Made by a program: the position numbers and the translations under genes. The notes under the pieces were generated by a model. It made no database searches and was not told the DNA's origin. It saw nothing but the letters and a program-made list of their open reading frames with translations. Shown in pieces: positions 17,679 through 29,100 of a stretch of 64,000 nucleotides of DNA (positions are counted from its first letter, which is position 1; every line of letters starts with the position of its first letter). This stretch comes from Kiloniellales bacterium (GTDB lineage Bacteria; Pseudomonadota; Alphaproteobacteria; Kiloniellales; JAKSDN01). The stretch spans positions 1 through 64,000 of the forward strand of contig JASJEC010000012.1 in assembly GCA_030064845.1 (NCBI GenBank). The letters are read 5' to 3'.

Positions 17679-17717
17679 TTCCGCCAGCCCGAGAGAAAAG
17701 CGCGTGTGATCGGGGCA

Positions 17718-17741
17718 TTTGGTTACCTGGTGTTAACCAAA
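17718..17741. promoter_or_regulatory. Perfect inverted repeat between trpF and trpB
   Basis: TTTGGTTA and TAACCAAA arms of 8 bp are separated by 8 nt in the 187-nt trpF-trpB gap. There is no T-tract, and the AT-rich arms would make a weak RNA hairpin, so an operator for a dimeric regulator at a trpBA promoter is more likely than a terminator. No leader peptide with Trp codons was found. The symmetry is seen; the role is inferred. Confidence 0.4.
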
Positions 17742-17865
17742 AGCCTGCGACCCTCGAATCCTCGTCGAGAGCCCCGCGGCTAGGGCCTTTTCCCCGGAGA
17801 ACCGTTGCGGCAGCGGGCCGAATGCGGCAGATTGCGGCCTTCCGCCAAGAAGACAGAACGAAGCG

Positions 17866-19073
<1,208 letters not shown>

Positions 19074-19077
<4 letters not shown>

Positions 19078-19907
19078 GTAGGGCGTCCGACTCAGGCCGC
19101 ATCCGTGGCCGTTTCGAGGCCCTGAAAGCCGCTGGGCGCGGCGGGCTGGTCACCTTCGTGACCGCCGGGGACCCGGACCGCGAGACCTCGATGAAGATCC
19201 TCGAAGGCCTGCCGGGCGCCGGCGCCGACCTGATCGAACTGGGCATGCCCTTTACTGACCCCATGGCCGACGGGCCGGCGATCCAGGCCTCGAGCCAGCG
19301 CGCCCTCAAGGCTGGCATCCGGCTGTCGGAGATCCTCGAGATGGTCGCGACCTTCCGCCGCGCCGACGCAGAGACGCCGGTGGTGCTGATGGGCTACTAC
19401 AACCCGATCTACAGCTTCGGTGTCGAGAAGTTCCTGAGCCAGGCGCGCGCCGCCGGGGTCGACGGCCTGATCGTGGTCGACCTGCCGCCCGAGGAAGACG
19501 AGGAGCTCTGCCTGCCCGCGCTCGCCGCCGGCATCAACTTTATTCGGCTGACGACGCCGACGACCGACGACGAACGCCTGCCCGTGGTCTTGGAAAACAC
19601 CAGCGGCTTCGTATATTACGTATCAATCACGGGCATCACCGGTACGCGCTCGGCCGAGGGCGGAGACGTTCGCGCCGCCGTGGCGCGGCTGAAGCGCCAT
19701 ACCGATCTTCCGGTCGCGGTCGGATTCGGCATCAAGACCCCCGAACAGGCCGCTGCCATCGCCGAGGCGGCCGACGCGGCCGTCGTCGGTTCCGCCCTGG
19801 TCGAACAGGTCCGCGTGAACCTGGCCGAAGACGGGCGGGCCGCATCAAACCTGGTGAACCAGGTGCTCGCCTCCGTGAGCGCTCTGGCCCAGGGCGTAAG
19901 AGGCTGA
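19074..19907 (+). CDS. trpA: Tryptophan synthase alpha chain
   Basis: 277 residues assuming the TTG at 19074, which overlaps the trpB stop (TTGA) and has GGGGGTG eight bases upstream; no closer in-frame ATG fits the family N-terminus ([20 protein letters not shown]). It cleaves indole-3-glycerol phosphate to indole. Catalytic Glu55 and Asp66 lie in [29 protein letters not shown] and [10 protein letters not shown] complete the barrel. Translational coupling to trpB is clear from the overlap. Confidence 0.94.
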
Positions 19908-19932
19908 GGCGCCTGAACTTGGAACGCCGTCC

Positions 19933-20898
19933 ATGAGCTGGATATCCAACTACGTCCGCCCGAAGATCCGGGCGCTGGTCAATCGCACCGCCGACGACAG
20001 CACGGAAAACCTCTGGGAGAAGTGCCCGAGCTGCGGCCAGATGATCTTCCATCGGGAGCTCGCCAACAACCTGCGGGTCTGTCCCCACTGCGCCCACCAC
20101 ATGCGAATCTCGGTGAGCGAACGGCTCGACATGCTTTTCGACGACGGAAAGTACGAGCGCGTGGCCTTGCCGGACAACCAGATCGATCCGCTCAAGTTCC
20201 GCGACCGCAAGCGCTACACCGAACGGCTGCGCGAGGCCGCGGCCAAGACCGGCGAGAAGGACGCGATCCTGGTCGCCGAGGGCGAGGTCGGCGGCCACCC
20301 CCTGGTCGTCGCGGTCTTGAACTTCGCGTTCATCGGCGGGTCCATGGGGATCGCCGTGGGCGAGGGGATCGTGACCGCGGCCGAGCGCGCGGTGTCCAAG
20401 GAGGCGGGGCTCCTCGTCGTCGCGACATCGGGCGGCGCGCGCATGCAGGAGGGCATACTCTCGCTGATGCAGATGCCGCGCACGGTGATCGCGGTCGACA
20501 TGGTCAAAGAAGCCGGCCTGCCTTACCTGGTGCTGTTGGCCGATCCGACCACCGGCGGTGTGTCAGCGTCCTTCGCCATGCTGGGCGACATCGCGATCGC
20601 CGAGCCCGGCGCGGTGATCGGTTTCGCCGGCCAGCGCGTGATCGAGGAGACGATCCGCGAGAAGCTGCCCGAGGGCTTCCAGCGGGCGGAATACCTGCTG
20701 GAGCACGGCATGGTCGACATGGTCGTGCAACGCGGCGAGCTGCGCGAGACCTTGACGCGCATCCTCTCGCTCTTGCGCCACAAGGTGCCGGCGGGTACGA
20801 CGGCGCTGACCCTAGGCGACAGCGAGATCGAAATCCCCCATGGCGTCCCCCACAGCGGCCATCACGCAGAGTCCGGAGAGCGCCCCCCGGCCGAGTGA
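19933..20898 (+). CDS. accD: Acetyl-CoA carboxylase carboxyltransferase subunit beta
   Basis: 321 residues. It forms the carboxyltransferase half of acetyl-CoA carboxylase with AccA, making malonyl-CoA. A C4 zinc finger is seen at the N-terminus (Cys31, Cys34, Cys50, Cys53), then the crotonase-like carboxyltransferase domain with FAFIGGSMGIAVGEGI, TSGGARMQEGILSLMQM and PTTGGVSASFAMLGD. The trpA-accD-folC order is a widely conserved neighbourhood. The last 59 nt overlap the folC start. Confidence 0.96.
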   Translation: MSWISNYVRPKIRALVNRTADDSTENLWEKCPSCGQMIFHRELANNLRVCPHCAHHMRISVSERLDMLFDDGKYERVALPDNQIDPLKFRDRKRYTERLREAAAKTGEKDAILVAEGEVGGHPLVVAVLNFAFIGGSMGIAVGEGIVTAAERAVSKEAGLLVVATSGGARMQEGILSLMQMPRTVIAVDMVKEAGLPYLVLLADPTTGGVSASFAMLGDIAIAEPGAVIGFAGQRVIEETIREKLPEGFQRAEYLLEHGMVDMVVQRGELRETLTRILSLLRHKVPAGTTALTLGDSEIEIPHGVPHSGHHAESGERPPAE

Positions 20899-22168
20899 CG
20901 TCATCCTGGAGCGGCTCGGGCGGCTGCATCCCAAGGTCATCGATCTCTCCCTCGGCCGCATGGAGCGGCTGCTCTATCGCCTCGGCAGCCCCGAGCGCCA
21001 GCTGCCGCCCGTGGTCCACGTCGCCGGCACCAATGGCAAGGGGTCGGTCATCGCCTACCTCGCCGCCATGCTGCGCAGCGCCGGCCGCCGCGTCCACGTC
21101 TATACCTCGCCCCACCTGGTCAGGTTCCACGAGCGCATCGCGCTCGACGGGCGGCCGATCGAAGAGCCGGCGCTGCTGGCGCTGCTCCAGGAGTGCGAGG
21201 CGGCCAACGGGCCGTCGCCGATCACCTTCTTCGAGATCACCACCGCGGCGGCCTTTCTCGCCTTCGCGCGGCACCCGGCCGATATCCTTCTGCTTGAAAC
21301 CGGTCTGGGCGGCCGGCTCGACGCGACCAACGTGGTCGACGATCCGCTGCTTACCGTGATCACGCCGGTCTCGATCGACCACGTAGACTTTCTCGGCGGC
21401 ACCCTGCCCGAGATCGCCGGCGAGAAGGCGGGGATCCTCAAGCCCGGTGTGCCGGCCGTGATCGGCCGGCAGCCGGCCGAGGCGCTGGCCGTCATCGAGC
21501 GCCGCGCGGCGGCCCTCGGCGCGCCGCTCAGCCGGGCCGGCCGCGAGTGGGACGGCCGGCGCACGGACGACGGCCTCTCCTTTACCGGGCGCCGCGGCCC
21601 GCAGCGCTATCCGGCGCCCGGCCTGCCCGGCGCGCACCAGGTCGACAATGCCGCGCTCGCGGTCGCCGCGGCGGAACACCTCGAATCCTTCGGGCTGGGA
21701 TCGCGGGCCAGGGCCGAAGGCCTGCGGAAGCCGCGCTGGCCGGCGCGCCTGCAGCGCCTGACCCGCGGCCCGCTGCCCGACCTGCTGCCCGAAGGCTGGG
21801 AGCTCTGGCTCGACGGCGGTCACAACGCGGCGGCCGGCCTGGCGCTGGCCGAGACGCTGGGTACCTGGGACGACAAGCCGCTGCACCTCGTGCTCGGCAT
21901 GATGAACTCGAAATCGGTGGCCGATTTCATCGCCCCCCTCGGCGCGCGCGCGGCGCGCCTGCGGACGGTCGCGATCCCGGAGCAGGTCAACACGCTGAGC
22001 GCGGTCGCGGCGGCGGCCGAGGCCCGCAACGCGGGACTGTCGGCCGAACCCGCGGAGGGACTCGCGGCGGCCGTCGCGGCCCTCGTTGCCGAGGGCGGCG
22101 GCCCGGGCCGCGTCTTGATCTGCGGGTCGCTCTACCTGGCCGGAACGGTTCTGCGCGAGAACGGCTGA
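20840..22168 (+). CDS. folC: Folylpolyglutamate synthase/dihydrofolate synthase
   Basis: 442 residues. Mur-ligase-type enzyme adding glutamate to dihydropteroate and folates. The ATP loop is VAGTNGKGSVIAYLA (residues 61-75); FFEITTAAAFLAFA, LLETGLGGRLDATNVV and ITPVSIDHVDFLG follow, and LWLDGGHNAAAG marks the C-terminal domain. The ATG used lies within accD, an unusually long 59-nt overlap; the first ~20 residues (Pro/Ser/Ala-rich) are not typical of FolC, but no later in-frame start fits as well before VILERLGRLHP. Confidence 0.94.
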   Translation: MASPTAAITQSPESAPRPSDVILERLGRLHPKVIDLSLGRMERLLYRLGSPERQLPPVVHVAGTNGKGSVIAYLAAMLRSAGRRVHVYTSPHLVRFHERIALDGRPIEEPALLALLQECEAANGPSPITFFEITTAAAFLAFARHPADILLLETGLGGRLDATNVVDDPLLTVITPVSIDHVDFLGGTLPEIAGEKAGILKPGVPAVIGRQPAEALAVIERRAAALGAPLSRAGREWDGRRTDDGLSFTGRRGPQRYPAPGLPGAHQVDNAALAVAAAEHLESFGLGSRARAEGLRKPRWPARLQRLTRGPLPDLLPEGWELWLDGGHNAAAGLALAETLGTWDDKPLHLVLGMMNSKSVADFIAPLGARAARLRTVAIPEQVNTLSAVAAAAEARNAGLSAEPAEGLAAAVAALVAEGGGPGRVLICGSLYLAGTVLRENG

Positions 22169-22198
22169 TTCCGTTTGTCCGCGGCCCGCGCCTGCCCC

Positions 22199-22226
22199 AA
22201 AAAAGCCGGCGGCCCCGCGCCGCCGG
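22199..22226 (-). terminator. Intrinsic terminator for the trxA transcript
   Basis: Read on the minus strand, an 8-bp GC stem (CCGGCGGC/GCCGCCGG) with a 5-nt loop is followed one base later by six T residues. It lies between the convergent folC and trxA stop codons and has the correct orientation to end the minus-strand trxA message, 37 nt after its stop. Confidence 0.8.
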
Positions 22227-22262
22227 GCGCGAGGCCGCCATGACACTTGTCAGCTCAGGGGA

Positions 22263-22583
22263 TCAGAGCAGGGACTCGACCCACTCCTGGAGCTGGGTCT
22301 TCGAAACAGCGCCGATCTTGTTGCCGGCGACCGCGCCGTCCTTGAACAGGATCAGGGTCGGCAGGCCCTTTACGCCGTACTTCTGCGGCGTCATGGGATT
22401 CTCGTCGATGTTGATCTTGGCGACCGTCATGCGGCCGTCCATCTCGCCGGCGATCTCTTCCAGCGCAGGGGCGATCGCCTTGCAGGGGCCGCACCATTCG
22501 GCCCAGAAGTCGACCAGCACGGGGCTGTCCGCCTTCAAGACGTCCTTTTCGAAGCTCGCGTCACTGGTGCTGGTGGTTTTCAT
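22263..22583 (-). CDS. trxA: Thioredoxin 1
   Basis: 106 residues, a single thioredoxin fold with the redox motif WCGPC (Cys31 and Cys34), KINIDENP, and the cis-proline loop [12 protein letters not shown]. Cytoplasmic disulfide reductase serving ribonucleotide reductase, PAPS reductase and others. It lies 93 nt downstream of addA on the same strand, a neighbourhood found in many alphaproteobacteria, and is closed by an intrinsic terminator. Confidence 0.97.
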   Translation of the reverse strand: MKTTSTSDASFEKDVLKADSPVLVDFWAEWCGPCKAIAPALEEIAGEMDGRMTVAKINIDENPMTPQKYGVKGLPTLILFKDGAVAGNKIGAVSKTQLQEWVESLL

Positions 22584-22676
22584 CTCTTCGTCCCTATGAC
22601 CGTGGTCTCCGCTTCCGGTCTTCGCGGGACCCGATTCGGAGCGCAGCGATCATTTAATGAGCCCCCCCTCGGAGCG

Positions 22677-25600
22677 TCAAGGGAACTGACTTGCAAGGAG
22701 ATCATGGCTGAGTGGCATGATTCGCGGGCCATCGGTCCACAGCAGGCAGGTGTCTATGGCCCTGCCCGGGTAGATTTCCGCGAGTATCCGCCGGTAGAGC
22801 GCCATCTGGGCGAGGTAGACCTGCGGAACCTCGGCCGGGTCCCGTGGCGCGGGGCGGTTGGTCTTGTAGTCCACGACCATGACCCGGTCCGTGCCGACCA
22901 CCAGGCGGTCGACCTGGCCGGAAACCGCTTCCGGGCCTCCGGGGCCCTCGATCACCCCGGTCAGCGCCACTTCGGCCCGGCTATCGGGACCGAACAGCGG
23001 CGCGAAGGCCTCTTCCTCGAGAATGGCCAGGGTCTCGGCCAGGATCTCGTCGCGCTCGCCGGGCTCCAGTCCGTGAACGGCGCTGTCCAGGAAGGCCCGC
23101 CCGGCCTCGCGGCGCCGTCCCGCGGGCAGCTCGGGCAGACTCTCCAGCAGGCGGTGCACCAGAAGGCCGCGGCGGAAGCGCCGGCCGGGGTCCGCGCTCA
23201 GCGGCGACAGGCTGGGCGGGTCGGCTGCGCGCGGCCGCGAGGGGGCCAAGGGTCGGGGCGGGGACGGCTCCGGCGGCGCCGGATCGGCGATCCACGGAGG
23301 CGGCGCCACCGGGGCGGCGACCTTCTCCCGCCGCCCGCCCAACTCCGGCGCGGCGTCCTGGTCGTGGGCGAGGCGCAGCCCCGGACCCGCCCAGCCGTCT
23401 GCCATCAGTGCCTTGAAATCGTAGCTCGTCTCTTCGGCAATATCGGCAAGGGCGTTTCGCACCAGGCTGTACCAGCATTTCTCCCGCCTGCCCTGAAGAG
23501 TCTCCCAGCCGGCGATATAGAGGCGGTCCTCGGCGCGGGTCATGGCGACATAGAGCAGCCGGCGGTACTCCTCCTTGCGCGTCGCCTCCACCGCCGCCCG
23601 CGCCCGGCCGGCCAGCTTGCCGTCGAAAGCCTTGCGCAACGGCCAGACCACGGCGCCGTCTTCCTCGGACCACAGCAGGCCGGTCTTGGGCTGCGGTTCC
23701 TGCATGGTGTCCGGCAGGATCACCACGGGCGCCTGCAGGCCCTTGGCCCCGTGCACTGTCATGACTCGGACGCTGTCGCCGCCCAGCTCCATGTCCCGTT
23801 TAACCTCCAGATTGCTCGCTTCCAGCCAATGGAGAAAGCCCTCCAGGGTCGGCGTCTCGGTGCGTTCGTAGGCGAGCGCCTGGGACAGGAACTCCTCGAT
23901 CGGATCGCGGGCCTCCTGCCCGAGGTTGGCGGCCAGAGCGGCACGGCCGCCGCCCGGACCCAGCAGCCCGGCGTAGAACTCGTAGGGCCGGAGGGCGACG
24001 GCATCCGAGCGTAGGGCCTCGAGCCGTTCGTGGGCCGAGCGGATCGCCGGGTCTTCCTCGGCGCGGCGCGGCAGCTCGGCCCAGAGCGGGCCGCGCCGAT
24101 CGTGGGCCAGCCGGAACAGCTGGTCCTCGTCCAGGCCGAACAGAGGGCCCTTGAGCACCGTGGCCAGGGTCAGGTCGTCCTCGGGCATCAGCAGGCAGCG
24201 GCCGAGGGCGATCAGGTCCATGATCGCCATCTGCTCGGTCAGCACCATCCGGTCGGCCCCGGCCACGGGAACGCCTTCCTGTTTCAGGGCCCGTACCATC
24301 GCGTCGAAGAAATGATTGCGCCGCCGCACCAGGATCAGAAAGTCTCCGGGCAGCAGGCGCCGGTCCCGGGACGCCAGCCGCGTATCGGGATCGTCGCGCA
24401 GCGCCGGGTCCAGGGTCCAGGCGCGGATCTTGCGCGCGATCAGGCGGGCGAGCCGGAGGGGGGCCGGATTGCGGCCGGCGCGCTCTTCCGGCGGCTGCCA
24501 GGGCGGCCGCGGGGTCGGCCGGTCCGGGCTGACCGGCGGCCAGAGCTCGACCAGGCCGGCCTGGCCGACGCGCACCGGGTCGTGACCGCCTGCGTCGCGG
24601 TCGATGAAGGCGCCGAGGCCGGCGGCGTCGCCGAACACGGCGTCGACCGCCTCCAGCACGGCGGCGGTCGAGCGGAACGAGCTCTTCAGGTCGACCTGTT
24701 CCCAGCCCTGCCCGGCGTCCCGGGCGCGCTCAGCGAAATGCTCGCGCATCTTCGAGAAGGCCTCCGGCGCAGCCCGCTGGAAGCTGAAGATCGACTGCTT
24801 GGCGTCGCCGACGGCGAAGACCGTGCGCACCGTGTCGCGCGCCCCCGCGCCGGCGAAGAACTCCTCCGACAGGTCCGCGATGACGTCCCACTGCTCGGGG
24901 TTGGTGTCCTGCGCCTCGTCGATCAGGATGTGGTCCAGGCCGCCGTCGAGCTTGTAGAGCACCCAGGCGGCGGCGCCGCTCTTCCGCAGGAGGTCGCGCG
25001 CTTTCAGGATCAGGTCGTCGTAGTCGAGCAGTCCGCGCCTCTGTTTATGCTGCTTGTAGCGCTCGAGGATCCGTTCTCCGAGACGGAGCAGGGCCGCCGT
25101 GGCCGCGCCGACCTTGACGGCTGCGAGCCGGCCGCGCAGCGCGGCCAGGCGCTCGGCCTCGTCGGCGAGGACCTTGTCGGCCCCCGGCGCGAGCGCCAGG
25201 GCTTCCTTGTAAATCAGCTTGGCGCGGCGGTCGCCTGCGCCGCCGTCCTTGAAGTAGGCCTCCAGGTAGGCCTCGGTCTGGCGGGCGCGCTCGGTCGGTT
25301 CCGCCGCCAACCAGCGCCCAATGATCGTACCGTGGCGCTGGTCGGTGGTGCCGCCCTGGAGCATCGCGGCCGCGGCGGCCGTGAGGCCCGCGCGGTCGAA
25401 CGCGCCCTCGCTGGCCGCCGCCGCCAGAAGGCCCTCCCGGGTTTCCTCCGGCCGGCATTCCAGCCCCCGGTAGAGCGCGGCGATCAGGCCGTCCAGATCG
25501 CCGTGGCGCGCGCGCAGGCGCGCGAAGCGGGACCGTTCGCGCAGCAGCTCGCCGAGCAGCTCGTCGAAGCCGCTCTCGTAGGTCGTCGCGCTGACCGTGG

Positions 25601-26156
25601 CCAGGGCGTCGGCCAGCGCGCTGCTTTGCGCGACGATGCGCCCCAAGACCTCGCGCCGGGCCTCCTCCAGGATCTCGGCCGCCGAGCGCTCGTCGAGCAC
25701 TTGGGCGTGGGGCGCGACCCCCGCTTCCAGGGGGAAGCGTCCGAGCAGCGACTCGCAGAAGGCGTGGATGGTCTGGATCTTGATGCCCCCCGGCGTATCG
25801 AGCACGGAGGCGAAGAGCCGGCGCGCCCGCGCCAGCAGATCCGCATCGGGCGGCGGACCGAGCAGCGCGTGGAGATCGTCCCTCAGCGCCGCCTCATCGA
25901 GCACGGACCAGGCCGCCAGGCGCCCGGCCAGGCGATTGGCCATCTCGGCCGCGGCCGCCTTGGTGAAGGTGAGGCAGAGGATGCGCCCCGGGGGGGTGCC
26001 GTGCAGCAGCAGGCTGGCCACCCGGTCGGTCAGCACCTTGGTCTTTCCGGTGCCGGCGGAGGCGCCGACCCAGACCGAGGCGCCGGGGTCGAGCGCCTGG
26101 CGCTGAACCGCGGCGGCGTGTTCGGTCTTGGCGTCGCGGCCGCCCTCGGGGGTCAT
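22677..26156 (-). CDS. addA: AddA helicase-nuclease subunit (double-strand break repair)
   Basis: 1159 residues. UvrD/Rep-type helicase with Walker A GASAGTGKTKVL (residues 31-42), ILCLTFTKAAAAEM, the Walker B region ILIDEAQDTNPEQW, VFAVGDAKQSIFSFQRA, and helicase motif VMTVHGAKGLQAPVV. The C-terminal RecB-type nuclease domain has the DYKTN motif near residue 1094 (VMVVDYKTNRPAP). With AddB it resects broken ends for RecA loading, replacing RecBCD. Its ATG overlaps the addB stop as ATGA, so it is translated together with addB. Confidence 0.95.
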   Translation of the reverse strand: MTPEGGRDAKTEHAAAVQRQALDPGASVWVGASAGTGKTKVLTDRVASLLLHGTPPGRILCLTFTKAAAAEMANRLAGRLAAWSVLDEAALRDDLHALLGPPPDADLLARARRLFASVLDTPGGIKIQTIHAFCESLLGRFPLEAGVAPHAQVLDERSAAEILEEARREVLGRIVAQSSALADALATVSATTYESGFDELLGELLRERSRFARLRARHGDLDGLIAALYRGLECRPEETREGLLAAAASEGAFDRAGLTAAAAAMLQGGTTDQRHGTIIGRWLAAEPTERARQTEAYLEAYFKDGGAGDRRAKLIYKEALALAPGADKVLADEAERLAALRGRLAAVKVGAATAALLRLGERILERYKQHKQRRGLLDYDDLILKARDLLRKSGAAAWVLYKLDGGLDHILIDEAQDTNPEQWDVIADLSEEFFAGAGARDTVRTVFAVGDAKQSIFSFQRAAPEAFSKMREHFAERARDAGQGWEQVDLKSSFRSTAAVLEAVDAVFGDAAGLGAFIDRDAGGHDPVRVGQAGLVELWPPVSPDRPTPRPPWQPPEERAGRNPAPLRLARLIARKIRAWTLDPALRDDPDTRLASRDRRLLPGDFLILVRRRNHFFDAMVRALKQEGVPVAGADRMVLTEQMAIMDLIALGRCLLMPEDDLTLATVLKGPLFGLDEDQLFRLAHDRRGPLWAELPRRAEEDPAIRSAHERLEALRSDAVALRPYEFYAGLLGPGGGRAALAANLGQEARDPIEEFLSQALAYERTETPTLEGFLHWLEASNLEVKRDMELGGDSVRVMTVHGAKGLQAPVVILPDTMQEPQPKTGLLWSEEDGAVVWPLRKAFDGKLAGRARAAVEATRKEEYRRLLYVAMTRAEDRLYIAGWETLQGRREKCWYSLVRNALADIAEETSYDFKALMADGWAGPGLRLAHDQDAAPELGGRREKVAAPVAPPPWIADPAPPEPSPPRPLAPSRPRAADPPSLSPLSADPGRRFRRGLLVHRLLESLPELPAGRRREAGRAFLDSAVHGLEPGERDEILAETLAILEEEAFAPLFGPDSRAEVALTGVIEGPGGPEAVSGQVDRLVVGTDRVMVVDYKTNRPAPRDPAEVPQVYLAQMALYRRILAEIYPGRAIDTCLLWTDGPRIMPLSHDLLASQFP

Positions 26157-29100
26157 GATCCCTCCTCGCCGCCCGACCAGGCCCGGACCCGCTCGAGATG
26201 CTCATAGTCGTTGTAGCGCGGGGCCCAGTCGGGCCGCGGCTGGGCGTGGTAGGGTGTCGACTCCCGGTCGAACAGGTCGATCAGCCCCTGGAGCCCGTCG
26301 ACGGCCTCGGCGACCAGATCTGCAAGGTCGCCGCCAACCTCTTCAACTTTGCCGGCCGGCTCCCGGCCGGTCAGCCGCCAGTGCTCCAGGCGGAACGGGA
26401 TGGTGGCCGGAATCTCGGGGCCGAACCCGCCCACTTCCGCGATCGCGGCTTCCAGCGGCAATTGCGGCGCCAGGCCGAGCGCGATGTCCCGGTCGACCGG
26501 CGTCGCGCCCGTCTTGTAGTCCAGGATCACGACGTGGCCGCTCTGCTGGACGTCGATCCGGTCCGCCTTCGCGGTCAGCACGAAGTCGCCCCCGGGGCCG
26601 CGCAAGGTCCTGTGGCCCTCGACCTCGGCGTAGGCCCGTTCGAGCGTGATCCTCTGGAGCCGTTCCCGCGCCGCGACCCAGCCGGCCACGCGCGCGAAGC
26701 GCGGCGCCCAGAAAGCGACCAGCCCGGGGCGGTCCGCGTAGGGCTCCAGAGCTTGGTGGACGATCTCGATCAGGGCTGCTTCCGGATCCGGTGGCAGCTG
26801 GTCGGGGTAGGTCTCGACAAAGCGCTCCAGGGCGGCGTGCACCAGGCTGCCCAGATCGGCTTGGCTCGGATCCTGGTCGATCGCCGGCAGGGGCACCAGC
26901 TTCAGGATGTGGCGGGCATAGATCTGGTAGGGGTCGCGCATCCAGGTTTCGATCTGGGTCACGGAGAGCTTTCGCGGGCGTGCCGCGACCGGGGGGCGGG
27001 GTGCCGGCGGCGTGCTGCGCCGCTCGTGCTCGGGCGCGTCGAGGCCCTCGGCCACGGCCTGCCAGTCGGGGCTCTCCAGGTCATCCAGGTCCAGCGCCTT
27101 CAGGAGGGCGTCGAGGCGCAGCAGCCAGCGGGACGGCACCGTGGGCGAGCCCTCGACCCGGGTCGCCCGGGTCAGGAAGACTTCCGGCGCCGAGAAGGCC
27201 TGGGCGAAGTCGTGGGCTGAGAGCCCGATCCGCCGTTCCGGCGCCGGCAGGCCGAAGGCGACCCGCATCGGCCGGCTGAGCCAGGGGCCCGGGTCGCTGT
27301 CCGCCGGCCAGGTGCCCTCGTTCAGGCCGCCCAGGATCACGGTATCGACCTGCTGGAGCCGCGCCTCCAGGGGGCCGAGGATCGCCAGCCGCGGGTGCGT
27401 GCCGCGGCTCGGCCGGACCACGCGGCCCTGCATCAGGCCGCTCAGCAGCGCCGCGTAGCGCGCGCCCTCCAGAGGCGGCGCGGCGCCGGCGGAGTCGAGC
27501 AGTTCGGCGAAGAACCCGGCCAGCGCCTCGCCCGCTTCCCCGTCCCACAGTCGCGTGGCGCCGCTCTCGGCGTCGCTCGCCGCCAGCGCTTCCGCGAAAC
27601 GCAGGTGGGCCGCCAGGAGGTCGCCGAGCGCCGCGCTTTCCTGCGCCAGGGCGGTAGCGAAGGGGCCGGCGTACTCGGCGAGGCGCCGGACCCAGGGCCG
27701 GAGGTCTTCCTCCTGCTTCGCCTCCCGATCTACGGCGTCCGCTCGGGTATCCAGGGCCCGGAGCAGGCCCTCGAACCCGGGGGCAGGGCGCGCGCCTCGC
27801 AGCACCCGGCGTTCCAGGCTGCGCACCCGGGCGCGGAATTCGGCCGGGTCCTCGCCGCCGCCGGCGAGCGGGTGCTTGAGCGCGGCCAGCAGGGCGACCG
27901 GGGTTAGCGCCCCCGTCATCATCTCGGCCGTCGCCCGCAGGAAGACGCCGGGGCCCGTTTCTGCCAGCGGCGTGCCGGCGGAGTCGTCGACCGCGATGCG
28001 CCAGCGTTTCAGTTCGGCCGCGACCCGCCGGGCGAGGCCGCGGTCGGGCGTGACCAGCGCGGCGCGGCGGCCGTCGGTCTCCAGCGCCCTGCGCATCAGG
28101 AGCGCGATGACCAGGGCTTCCTCGGCCGCGCCGGGGCAGTCGATCCGCTTGACGCTCGCGAGCGAGTGGCGGATCTCGTCGCGCGGCAGCGTGTCCGGCA
28201 GGCGGTGCCAGCGCGCGGTGCGCGCGGCCGGCAGCAGCGCCAGGTTGACGAAGCGGGCCCGCGCGGCCGCCGGCGCCGCGGCGTCGCGGCCGCGCCAGAG
28301 CCCGACCTGGTCGCGGCCGACCGCCAGACGCTCGAGCAGCCGCGCCATGCCGTGCTGCGGGTGCGCCGGATCCTCCAGGACCGCGGCCCAATCCTCCTCG
28401 TCGGCGGTGAGGTCCAGGCCGGGCAGGACGACGGCGCCGCGCGGCAGCGACGCGACCACGTCGATCAGGGCCGCGGTGGCCGGAATGCTGCCGGTCGAGC
28501 CGGCGACGATCACCGGGTCCGCCGCCGGCGCCCGGCGCCACGCATCGGCCTGGGCCTCCATCAGCAGGCGCCGGCGCTCCGCCGGCCCGATGCAGCCCTC
28601 GTCCCGTTCCACGGCGGGCCAGTGGGCGGTCACGATCTCGAGGAAACGCAGGGTGGTCTGCCAATGGGCGGCGAAGGCGTCGGGCACCAGATCGGCGAGC
28701 TGGTCGAACGAGAGACCTTCGGTCTCGACCTGGTCGATCAGCGCGGCCAGGGCCGCGGCCAGCTGCACCGCCTGATCCTCGCTCGGAACCTCGTGGTCGC
28801 CTTCCGCCGCCCGGCGCGCCGACCAGGCGAGGATCAACTGCGCGAGCAGGAGTTGGCGGCGCAGCGCCGGCATGGCGGGCGGCAGCTCGGCCGCCGCGCC
28901 CATGCCGCCGAGCGCCTCCTCGCCGAAGAACAGCAGCTCGTCGGCGTCGAGGTCGCCCAGAGGCCGCATGCGCGGCAGCAGCAGCGGCCGACCCTGGCTG
29001 ACGCGCAGGAAGGCCTCGCCCAGGGCACGGACGGCGCGCCGGGTCGGCAGCAACACGGTCGTCCGGGAGAGCGCCAAGGGGTCGCCCGCCGCCTCTTCGA

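Noticed and set aside
17679-17865. Trp attenuator/leader peptide before trpB
   Set aside because: No short frame with consecutive Trp codons and no competing hairpins with a T-tract.
20504-22246. 580-codon open frame opposite folC and the end of accD
   Set aside because: Shadow frame; folC and accD both have complete catalytic motifs.
24030-26207. 725-codon open frame on the plus strand opposite addA
   Set aside because: It is the antisense of a well-supported helicase gene; composition is Gly/Arg/Gln/Ala-rich without motifs, as expected from third-position GC bias.
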